DNA of 64,000 nucleotides from CAZAZQ01 sp964489705 (GTDB lineage Bacteria; Zixibacteria; MSB-5A5; GN15; FEB-12), in NCBI GenBank assembly GCA_964489705.1, contig CAZAZQ010000008.1, forward strand, positions 1-64,000. Direction: 5' to 3'. Below are positions 7,429 through 14,056 of this stretch, one piece after another; position 1 is the first letter of the stretch, and the number at the start of each line of letters is the position of its first letter. Below the pieces are notes generated by a model that was given only the letters and a program-made list of their open reading frames with translations, was not told the DNA's origin and made no database searches. A program made the translations under genes and the position numbers.

Positions 7429-8415
7429 ATGAAGCGTACCTCTCTTGCCAAACTTGATCTTGTCGACCCGGAAGTTCGAGCGCGGCTCCTCCCGTATTGC
7501 CGCCTCAAACCGGGGGACATCTGGCGGGACGAGCGCTCGGGGCACGTCGTCGGATGTGGTGACGCCACCGACGCCGCCTTCGTTCATACCGTCCTGCACG
7601 GGCAACCCGCCCGGCTGGCGATACAGGACCCACCGTATAACGTGGCAATGTTCGAAAGACGAGAGGTGTCCGAGTATATTGCCTGGTGCCGGAAGTGGAT
7701 TGACCTTTCCTACGAGATTCTGGCTGCCGACAGCGCTCTCTATGTCTGGCTGGGAGCCGACCAGAACAACCACTTTCAGCCGTTGCCGCAATTCATGTTG
7801 ATGATGGCGCAGACGCCGTTTGAAGCACGCTCGTTCATTACCATGCGGAACCAGCGGGGATACGGCACCCAGAAAAACTGGATGGCGATTCGGCAGGAGC
7901 TGTTGTACTACACCAAGGGAAACCCGCCTTTCACGGTCCGGTACACCGATATTCCGAAAATTCTCCGAGGGTATTACAAGGACGTGGGAGGAGTACGCAC
8001 CGAAAATCTCGAACGAAGCAAATCACCCACCATCCGTCCGGGGAACGTCTGGGTGGACATACAGCAGGTTTTTTATCGCTTGGAAGAGCATGTTCGGGGA
8101 TGCCCGGCGCAAAAGCCGCTGAAAGCAATCAGACGGATAATCGAAGCCTCTTCTCTATCGGGCGACACGGTCGTCGATTTCTTTGCTCACTCGGGAACGA
8201 CGCTGCTGGCGTGTGAGCTGACGGGACGAAAGAGTATTTCCCTGGAAATCGACCCTCTCTTTGCGGAAATCACTATCCGGCGTCTGGAACATTACCGAGC
8301 GACCGGCAAAACCGGCTGGCAGAGAGGGCATCCTTTCGAAAAGGAACTGGAAGTGTCGCTTTCTTCATCGTCAGCCGAGAAGAAGCGGGTACTGACCGCC
8401 GTAAACGTTACATGA
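7429..8415 (+). CDS. Solitary DNA methyltransferase (DPPY type)
   Basis: Site-specific amino-methyltransferase of 328 aa. The catalytic motif DPPY is at 67-70 and the S-adenosylmethionine motif I (VVDFFAHSGTT) at 248-258, so the order is catalytic motif first, as in beta-class enzymes; DPPY points to N6-adenine. The first 60 residues carry the 'LKPGDIWRDE..GHVVGCGDATD' leader common in such enzymes. Motif I has His254 where Gly is usual (FxGSGTT). No restriction gene lies nearby. The next gene starts 9 bp downstream. No Shine-Dalgarno; probably leaderless. Confidence 0.85.
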   Translation: MKRTSLAKLDLVDPEVRARLLPYCRLKPGDIWRDERSGHVVGCGDATDAAFVHTVLHGQPARLAIQDPPYNVAMFERREVSEYIAWCRKWIDLSYEILAADSALYVWLGADQNNHFQPLPQFMLMMAQTPFEARSFITMRNQRGYGTQKNWMAIRQELLYYTKGNPPFTVRYTDIPKILRGYYKDVGGVRTENLERSKSPTIRPGNVWVDIQQVFYRLEEHVRGCPAQKPLKAIRRIIEASSLSGDTVVDFFAHSGTTLLACELTGRKSISLEIDPLFAEITIRRLEHYRATGKTGWQRGHPFEKELEVSLSSSSAEKKRVLTAVNVT

Positions 8416-8424
8416 GTAAGTGAG

Positions 8425-8910
8425 ATGGAAAAGTTGCAAGGGATTGTGCTCAAGTTGGACAATGGCGTGACTCTCGACTCGCTCCTGCCGGCAGGAGAAG
8501 AGAACAAGACACAAAGTATCGTCTCTCGACTGATGGAAACGCTTGGCAAAAATCAAACTTACTCCCAAGAGGCGGCTTATATTCTGGTAAGCGGCACGAA
8601 TTTCGGAGGGGGCGAGAAATATCGGCAAGCGGTCGACGCTCTCAAGTCGTCTTCTGTCGTAGCCGTGGTGGCGGGGAATTTTTCGCGGGCATTTTTCCGA
8701 CGGGCGCTGAACAACGGGGTGGCGGTCATCGAAAGGGATATCACCGATCTGGTACAGGATGGGGAAACAATCACCATCGACCTTGCCGAAGGCAGGATAG
8801 AGCTGGCGCAACAAAAAGTGGCTTTTCCTTCGTATCCGCCGTTTCTTCTCTCTATCCTCGAGAGCGGCGACCTCATTGCTGCGACTAAGAAAGAGTTGGG
8901 TCGAGCCTGA
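8425..8910 (+). CDS. LeuD-like swivel-domain protein lacking the SSRE loop
   Basis: A 161-aa protein whose length and pattern match the small subunit of 3-isopropylmalate/homoaconitate dehydratase: YILVSGTNFGGG (family: NFGxGSSREHA), then VVAVVAGNFSRAFFRRALNNGVAVIE (family: KAVIAKSFARIFYRNAINNGL), then DGETITIDLAEGRI. Two family hallmarks are missing. The N-terminal DNVDTD loop reads DNGVTLDS, and the substrate-binding SSRE is replaced by EKYRQ. No large subunit is present in the window. It follows the methyltransferase by 9 bp, an odd partnership. It may have kept the fold but lost or changed the activity. GAG shortly before the ATG is only a weak ribosome site. Confidence 0.7.
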   Translation: MEKLQGIVLKLDNGVTLDSLLPAGEENKTQSIVSRLMETLGKNQTYSQEAAYILVSGTNFGGGEKYRQAVDALKSSSVVAVVAGNFSRAFFRRALNNGVAVIERDITDLVQDGETITIDLAEGRIELAQQKVAFPSYPPFLLSILESGDLIAATKKELGRA

Positions 8911-8966
8911 GCGGCTTACTTTCCCTTTTCCGACCTAACAACCGCAATTTTTTCAAAAAAAGAGCA

Positions 8967-8996
8967 ACCCGGTGCCATAGTACCGGGTGTTATAAT
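8967..8996 (+). promoter_or_regulatory. merR operator and -10 element
   Basis: The dyad ACCCGGT (8967-8973) / ACCGGGT (8982-8988) with an 8-bp centre sits directly upstream of TATAAT (8991-8996), the place where MerR regulators bind between -35 and -10. The -35 is poor. The merR ATG is at 9002, 5 nt after the -10, so the message would be leaderless. Confidence 0.6.
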
Positions 8997-9001
8997 ACCG
9001 T

Positions 9002-9421
9002 ATGAATAAAGACGAGCTTACCACAAAAGAGGTCGCCCGCTTGGCGGGAGTCAACAGAGAAACGCTGCGCTACTATGAACGGGTCGGATTGCTGCCGGAG
9101 CCACCGCGTACCCCTGCCGGCTACCGTCGCTATACGCACGAAGAGGTGAAGCGTCTGCTTTTCATTAAGAATGCAAAGAGCTTGGGATTCAAACTCTCCG
9201 AAATCAAAGCGTTGCTCGGTATCGCCGACGGCGACATCAGCGGCTGCCGCGAAGTGCGGAAACTCGCCCAGGCAAACGTCAAGCGCATAGACGAGCAGAT
9301 TGCTTCGTTGACCAAGTTGCGCGCGGTGCTGAGCGATTTAATTAGTCAATGTACGGGGAGAGGGAAAATAGCCGATTGCCCCATCATAGAAAGCCTTACC
9401 CGAAAGGAGGAGAAATCATGA
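9002..9421 (+). CDS. merR: MerR-family regulator, Hg(II)-type
   Basis: A 139-aa MerR regulator. The N-terminal winged helix (TTKEVARLAGVNRETLRYYERVGLLPEPPRTPAGYRRY) is followed by a dimerisation helix (about 83-115). Cysteines fall at exactly 82, 117 and 126, the positions of the three Hg(II) ligands of classical MerR; the C-terminal CTGRGKIADCP loop also fits. It probably activates its own short operon in response to mercury or a similar thiophilic metal. The next gene overlaps the stop codon (ATGA). No merA, merT or merP is seen, so this is a very reduced mer unit. Confidence 0.88.
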   Translation: MNKDELTTKEVARLAGVNRETLRYYERVGLLPEPPRTPAGYRRYTHEEVKRLLFIKNAKSLGFKLSEIKALLGIADGDISGCREVRKLAQANVKRIDEQIASLTKLRAVLSDLISQCTGRGKIADCPIIESLTRKEEKS

Positions 9422-9732
9422 AGGTCGAGTTCTTGTACTTTGGTTCGTGTCCCCATTACCGGCACGCCTTGGAAAGGTTGCAAGAGAGTCTGGAAGAACT
9501 ATCGCTTCCCGACGAAATCACCTCCATCAAAATCAACAATAACGAGGAAGCCGCCCGCTTTCGCTTTCTGGGATTGCCGTCTATCCGCATCAACGGGAAA
9601 GACATCGAAGGAGATGACCCGCCTTTGAACGACTATGCGGTGCGCTGCCGTCGGTATAAAACAGAGAGCGGGTGGGAGGGGGTCCCTTCCAAGGAGATGA
9701 TAAAAGCCGCTTTGCAGCAAGCCATGGCATAA
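9418..9732 (+). CDS. Thioredoxin-fold protein of mer-type operons
   Basis: A 104-aa cytoplasmic protein with a thioredoxin-like fold: FLYFGSCPHYRHALERL has a single active-site Cys (CPHY, not CxxC), then EAARFRFLGLPSIRINGKDIEG carries the cis-Pro segment. YAVRCRRYK and a C-terminal helix follow. Similar small proteins often accompany MerR regulators; their exact chemistry is not established, so a thiol or metal-handling role is inferred. The start ATG overlaps the merR stop, with AAAGGAGG just upstream. Its last 29 codons are part of the 194-bp tandem duplication, so a second copy of the C-terminus (from 9839) lies downstream without a start. Confidence 0.7.
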   Translation: MKVEFLYFGSCPHYRHALERLQESLEELSLPDEITSIKINNNEEAARFRFLGLPSIRINGKDIEGDDPPLNDYAVRCRRYKTESGWEGVPSKEMIKAALQQAMA

Positions 9733-10034
9733 CCAACCTATCAACCCTTTATATCCGGCAGGACGCTCTCGTGGAGACTCTGCCGGCGAGTTAGAGATAG
9801 AGAATGGCAGGTCTGTACCAGACCATGCCCTACCAAAACTGCCGTCGGTATAAAACAGAGAGCGGGTGGGAGGGGGTCCCTTCCAAGGAGATGATAAAAG
9901 CCGCTTTGCAGCAAGCCATGGCATAACCAACCTATCAACCCTTTATATCCGGCAGGACGCTCTCGTGGAGACTCTGCCGGCGAGTTAGAGATAGAGAATG
10001 GCAGGTCTGTACCAGACCATGCCCTACCAAAACT
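9645..10034 (+). repeat. Exact tandem duplication, 194-bp unit
   Basis: Positions 9645-9838 recur at 9839-10032 with no difference that I can find; identity runs 2 bp further (CT at 10033-10034), a 2-bp microhomology at the junction. Each unit covers the last 29 codons and stop of the thioredoxin-like gene, about 75 bp of spacer and one 29-nt palindrome (9806-9834 and 10000-10028). The first gene copy stays intact; the second is a headless fragment. The perfect identity suggests a recent event. Confidence 0.95.
9839..9926 (+). pseudogene. Duplicated C-terminal fragment of the thioredoxin-like gene
   Basis: The last 29 codons of the 9418 gene repeated by the tandem duplication, ending with the same stop (TAA at 9924-9926). 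It has no start codon or ribosome site and is not expected to be translated. Confidence 0.85.
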
Positions 10035-10062
10035 CTGACGGAAGGAAAAAATGGCAGTCATC

Positions 10063-10134
10063 GGTAGGGAAGCTCGAGAGAGACCTGCCCATAAGATAGG
10101 AGAATGGCAGGCCTGTCCCAGACCATGCCCTACC
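10063..10134. repeat. Two further GGCAGGTCT palindromic modules
   Basis: A GGTCTC-type copy in minus orientation (10063-10089) and a GGTCTG-type copy in plus orientation (10106-10134; its arm reads GGCCTG). Together with the copies in the tandem duplication this 441-bp gap (9733-10174) contains four modules and no other feature. Confidence 0.8.
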
Positions 10135-10174
10135 AAGACCAGATGGTCTTCTAAATAAGGAAGAAGCGCCACTT

Positions 10175-11266
10175 TTACTTTTCGGAGGCGGCGTTGATTT
10201 TTGTAAGAAAGGCTTGGACTTTGTGGCGGCGTACATACGACTTGAACACCAGCACCAAAATCACGAGCATTGCGGAAAATCCACCCGCAAAGAGGACATA
10301 TTTGGAGAGAGTGTTGAGCAACTCATCGGTCTGGTCGGTCGAGGAGATATACCCGAGTTGATGGAGATAGACCGGGATGTCTATCGCCCGGCTGATGACA
10401 CAGAGCAAAATAATAGCACCGGTAATCAAGCGAATCATTCTTTCTTTACAGACCTTGGTGCCGTAAGCGCCGATGTAAATGCCGGTGAGGGAGCCCAGGT
10501 ACAGAAGAAAGACCAAACGTAAATCGACAAAACCGCCCATGGCATAGTTGAACGCTCCCCATGCTCCCATAAAGACCGCAAGGAACAATTGGGTACCGGC
10601 GGCAACAGCGGTAGGGACGCCGAAAATGTAAATCATGGCGGGAACGCCGATGAGTCCGCCCGCCCCAATAGTACCGGTCAAGTAGCCGTTGAAAAATCCC
10701 ACCAGAGCAATCGTCCAAAACGACAGGCGCACCTCCGCTACCGGGAAGGAAATCATCGGTGGGATTTTCACCTTGGAAAAAAGCTCCGCCAGCTTGGTGG
10801 AGGGACCTTCTCCCGTAACCCGTTTGCGCACGACATCACCCAAAAGGGCAAGAGAAACAAGGGAGAGGATAAGGACGAACACGGCGCTGATATACAAATC
10901 TCCCGCTGCCGCCCCGGATTTTATGTCATGTCCGCCCTTCCGCAAGTGGAAGAGGGTCTCGTTTATCCAGAACGCGAGCTTGATGCCGATGAGGGCGGTA
11001 ATCAGAATAAACATGCCGAGCTTTTTGTCCACGTGCCCCATCTCGCTGTGTTTTTTCGAGCCCATGATGGCTTTGCCGAATTTGTGAGTCAAATTCGAAC
11101 CGACAGCGATGACACCCGGGATACCCAAATTCATCATACCGGGCGTGATGAAGAACGCCCCGCCGATACCGATAAAACCGCTCAAGACGCCGCCGATGAA
11201 CCCCAAGGCAATAACTTGAAAAATCATCGAAAGGTCTAATGTTGCGAATCCTTCCACGCCGAGCAT
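10175..11266 (-). CDS. TauE/SafE-family membrane permease
   Basis: A 363-aa inner-membrane protein of the TauE/SafE (DUF81) family, whose members export sulfite, sulfoacetate and related organic anions; the substrate here is unknown. It shows two related halves, each starting with the family's Gly-rich helix pair (GFIGGVLSGFIGIGGAFFITP and GFFNGYLTGTIGAGGLIGVP), about nine to ten membrane segments and a hydrophilic loop around 110-175. AGAGGAG lies 6 nt before the ATG. It begins 11 bp after the kinase-like gene stop, so the two form an operon. Confidence 0.85.
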   Translation of the reverse strand: MLGVEGFATLDLSMIFQVIALGFIGGVLSGFIGIGGAFFITPGMMNLGIPGVIAVGSNLTHKFGKAIMGSKKHSEMGHVDKKLGMFILITALIGIKLAFWINETLFHLRKGGHDIKSGAAAGDLYISAVFVLILSLVSLALLGDVVRKRVTGEGPSTKLAELFSKVKIPPMISFPVAEVRLSFWTIALVGFFNGYLTGTIGAGGLIGVPAMIYIFGVPTAVAAGTQLFLAVFMGAWGAFNYAMGGFVDLRLVFLLYLGSLTGIYIGAYGTKVCKERMIRLITGAIILLCVISRAIDIPVYLHQLGYISSTDQTDELLNTLSKYVLFAGGFSAMLVILVLVFKSYVRRHKVQAFLTKINAASEK

Positions 11267-11277
11267 GAAATTCTCCT

Positions 11278-12783
11278 CTAATCAATCCAAAACAATCTGA
11301 GCACCTGGCGGGTGAGCGTCCCGTACGAGTAGGCAAAAAGCGGCGTGACAATCATCACTCCAATCGCCGCTATCAACCGGTAGGCTTTGTACTGTTCGCC
11401 GGAAAGAAAAGCCAAGACTTCGCGTTGGAAGTGAAACAAGCTTACCAACATCGCCGCAGAGATAAACAAGCCGACGATTATTTTCAGCACTTGCCCAGGT
11501 GTAATGCGAAAACGCCGCTGCAACTCTTCCACTTCGACGATGGGAACGTTGATGTTGTCATTGAGGTAATTTTTCAGCTCGTCTTTCAAACGGCGACGGG
11601 TGGCTTCCGAGCGATTCCGGAAAAGCTCGCCCAGCACTATGATGTCATACCGGTTCCGGTGAATCCGAGTGACCAACGCTTTTGCGTTGCCACAAAATGC
11701 GGAGCTTCCTCCCAAGCAGTTGAGCCGTCGCAACTCCGCCAGGCAGCAGTAATATTCCTTCAGCGAAAAAGGAGAGGGCTCGGCAGGTTTTTTCCGGGAA
11801 TCCGTCTTCCCCTGCGCCGTATTCTTAGAAGCGGTCAACTCGTCAAGCAGCTCATCCGGCGTCGACAACCTGTCCGAGGGAGCATACCGCATCAATTCCA
11901 CCGCCGCATCCCACTTTTTCGCTACCTGCGCCACTTCCCGGAAGTTCGAATCATCGCAGGAAAACTCGTCCTGCAAAAATAAAATGCTTCTATCGGCGAT
12001 AGTCGTATTGACCGCTTTTATCTCCGGCACCCGAGAGAGCACCTCGCTGACATACATCGCTACTTTCGACTCCAGCGGGGGATACGTTACCTGGACGACT
12101 CCGTTATCCGCCGAGACCCGTACGTCGGCGATGTTTGTCCGCGGGTCTTTGGTCAACTCGAAATGTGCTTTGCTGGCGAGGTAGAGATTTTTAATCGCTT
12201 CTTCGGTTTCTGAGTTCAAAGCGAAATCGGGCAGCTTCGCCAGCGCCTTCAACCCCACCACGGCGTTGTTGAGTCCCATCTGGTCGAGATGGACAACAAT
12301 ATCATAGAGAGCGGGATCGTTCCAATCGACCCCATAGAGAAAGCGTACCCACTTTTCCCGCTCTTCGTCCACTTTGCGGATATATTCTTTTGCTTCTTCC
12401 CGACTCAAGCCCATCGTCCGTATAACCGAGGTGATGCGAAACTCCGGATGCGCCAGCACTCGGATGCGGAGAATGTTCGGTATCCCGCACAACAGCATGT
12501 GCGCGGCGTGACCGTAATACACAACATCTCCCCGCAATATCTGTTCGGTCAGCAGCATCGTCAGACATGCCAAGTACTGATTGCGCTCGGCTTCCATCTG
12601 CCGATAAAACCGCGGCGGCTTGGACATCGCCGCTTCCAACGTATCCGCCGGGACTCCCAACTGTATCGCCTGTTCGATGAGATCTTCCCGACTGATGCAA
12701 ACGCAGCCCAACTCCCGAGCCAAACGCTCGGCAAGCTCCTTGCCCCCAGCCAAAGTTCCACGGGATACGGTAATTATAGCCAT
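11278..12783 (-). CDS. Cytidylate-kinase-like protein with BON-like domain and membrane tail
   Basis: A 501-aa multidomain protein. Residues 1-190 resemble the cytidylate-kinase-like family: MAIITVSRGTLAGGKELAERLA has the P-loop, followed by SREDLIEQA and the lid-like R-rich part (RTMGLSREEAKEYIRKVDEEREK). Residues about 215-275 look like a BON domain (VSADNGVVQVTYP...VPEIKAVNTTI). Middle part is low in recognisable motifs. The last 75 residues contain two membrane helices (VLKIIVGLFISAAMLVSLF and LIAAIGVMIVTPLFAYS). Start set at ATG 12783; the open frame continues to a TTG at 12819. The true substrate is unknown; a signalling kinase is as likely as CMP. Operon with the TauE/SafE gene. Confidence 0.65.
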   Translation of the reverse strand: MAIITVSRGTLAGGKELAERLARELGCVCISREDLIEQAIQLGVPADTLEAAMSKPPRFYRQMEAERNQYLACLTMLLTEQILRGDVVYYGHAAHMLLCGIPNILRIRVLAHPEFRITSVIRTMGLSREEAKEYIRKVDEEREKWVRFLYGVDWNDPALYDIVVHLDQMGLNNAVVGLKALAKLPDFALNSETEEAIKNLYLASKAHFELTKDPRTNIADVRVSADNGVVQVTYPPLESKVAMYVSEVLSRVPEIKAVNTTIADRSILFLQDEFSCDDSNFREVAQVAKKWDAAVELMRYAPSDRLSTPDELLDELTASKNTAQGKTDSRKKPAEPSPFSLKEYYCCLAELRRLNCLGGSSAFCGNAKALVTRIHRNRYDIIVLGELFRNRSEATRRRLKDELKNYLNDNINVPIVEVEELQRRFRITPGQVLKIIVGLFISAAMLVSLFHFQREVLAFLSGEQYKAYRLIAAIGVMIVTPLFAYSYGTLTRQVLRLFWID

Positions 12784-12913
12784 AAATCGATATGCACGAG
12801 CCTCATGCGGTTGTTTCAACCGTTTTTGCTTGTTTTTTCCGCCATGATTGCTTCAAAATATGGTATATTTATACCGAAGTGCAAGCGCTTATTGAAATTC
12901 GAGTGAGTTTTCG

Positions 12914-14050
12914 ATGACGAAAAAGGAAGACCGCACAATCGAACCGGTGGAGCAGCAGTCCACCGACCGGATTATCTCTTTCAAATTGCTGCAACTTAAC
13001 GTGCACTATGCTTTAACCCACAGCTTTTACGCCCTTCAGGTAATGGAGGGCTTGCTCCAGCGGGAAAAGAGCACTCCCCTTGACCGGCAGGCTGCCGCCG
13101 AAACGGCGGTCGATGTTCATGATGCGATTTCCAAAGCCGCCTTTTACGTCAACGCCATCACGAAGGGAGCACATGTCGATGTGTACTTGAAGCTGGATAA
13201 GCTCAAAGAGAAAATCATCACCTTGTTCAAAACCCCCGAGCCCGGCGTGGGCGGTGCATCGTCAAGAGCCTCAACCTCTTCCGACGACGAAACGCTTGCC
13301 ATGCTGCGCTCGCTCCTTGCGGCGCAGAAAGAAGACACGGCTGCCGCACCCATGACGGTGACGGAACCTCCCGAGACATTGAAACAGTTGCTCTGGTACT
13401 GTTTCCACGTGCTGCTCGACGCTTTGCAAGCTCGTCTTCAACCGGTGTTTGATGGAGCCGCACACTCTTCCCTCCGCCACCCCCTTCGGGCTCTCCCTAT
13501 CGGATATCTTGATAAAGACACGCTCCTTGCCGAGCATGAAGATGCCGATTTCGATGTCACCCCCTACCAAGCTCCGAATGAGGCAACCCAGGCGTTGCTT
13601 GCCGGTTTTGAGGAAGTCACTCAGTCACACCTTTATGAGACTCCCTCGCTTGGTACGGTTGAAAAAAATGTGGGTGTGCTTTTGTACTCCAAAGACACCG
13701 TGACATTGTACCACCTCACGAGCCGCTTTCGCACCATTATCGTCGCCAACAGCTTCGAAGCGGTCAGCGGCAATTATATTTATTTGCTGGTCGAACCGCT
13801 CATGGCGGCGCCGACACGAGAGTTTTACGACTTGATGATAGTGAAGATTCTCTACTGGCTGGATTTTGTGACGTTTCCCTCGCCGAGCGTCACTTTTGCC
13901 GGGATAAAGAATCTAACGTATAATGAAATGAAAAGTCACGTGAATATGCTGGGGAAAATGCTTGCCTTTGCCAATGCTCCGACCGTGACCCCGACTACCA
14001 CGGCGGAGGCGCAACAGCAAGTCGAAGTATTTTGGGAGAGGGTTGTGTAA
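12914..14050 (+). CDS. Unknown protein paired with PEP-synthase-like gene
   Basis: A 378-aa soluble protein that I do not recognise. The N-terminal 100 residues are helical and hydrophilic. A Ser/Thr/Ala-rich low-complexity linker (about 108-150) follows. The C-terminal part is mixed alpha/beta and hydrophobic in places (YIYLLVEPLMAAPTREFYDLMIVKILYWLDF). No signal peptide or catalytic motif is evident. It is transcribed divergently from the kinase-like gene (131-bp gap with an AT-rich GGTATATTTATACC palindrome at 12862-12875). The next gene starts 6 bp after its stop, so the two proteins very probably act together. Confidence 0.7.
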   Translation: MTKKEDRTIEPVEQQSTDRIISFKLLQLNVHYALTHSFYALQVMEGLLQREKSTPLDRQAAAETAVDVHDAISKAAFYVNAITKGAHVDVYLKLDKLKEKIITLFKTPEPGVGGASSRASTSSDDETLAMLRSLLAAQKEDTAAAPMTVTEPPETLKQLLWYCFHVLLDALQARLQPVFDGAAHSSLRHPLRALPIGYLDKDTLLAEHEDADFDVTPYQAPNEATQALLAGFEEVTQSHLYETPSLGTVEKNVGVLLYSKDTVTLYHLTSRFRTIIVANSFEAVSGNYIYLLVEPLMAAPTREFYDLMIVKILYWLDFVTFPSPSVTFAGIKNLTYNEMKSHVNMLGKMLAFANAPTVTPTTTAEAQQQVEVFWERVV

Positions 14051-14056
14051 GCCGGA

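Noticed and set aside
8967..8990. ACCCGGT/ACCGGGT dyad as a terminator of the LeuD-like gene
   Set aside because: Only seven pairs, eight-base loop and no T-run; the position just before TATAAT fits a MerR operator better.
9800..10140. Repeated short palindromes considered as a CRISPR array
   Set aside because: Spacing is irregular, orientation changes, spacers are not of equal length, and two of the copies come from a tandem duplication. No cas genes are near.
9499..10172. Two overlapping 143-codon minus-strand frames that share peptide text
   Set aside because: The similarity is caused by the 194-bp tandem duplication and the palindromes; no initiation signals.
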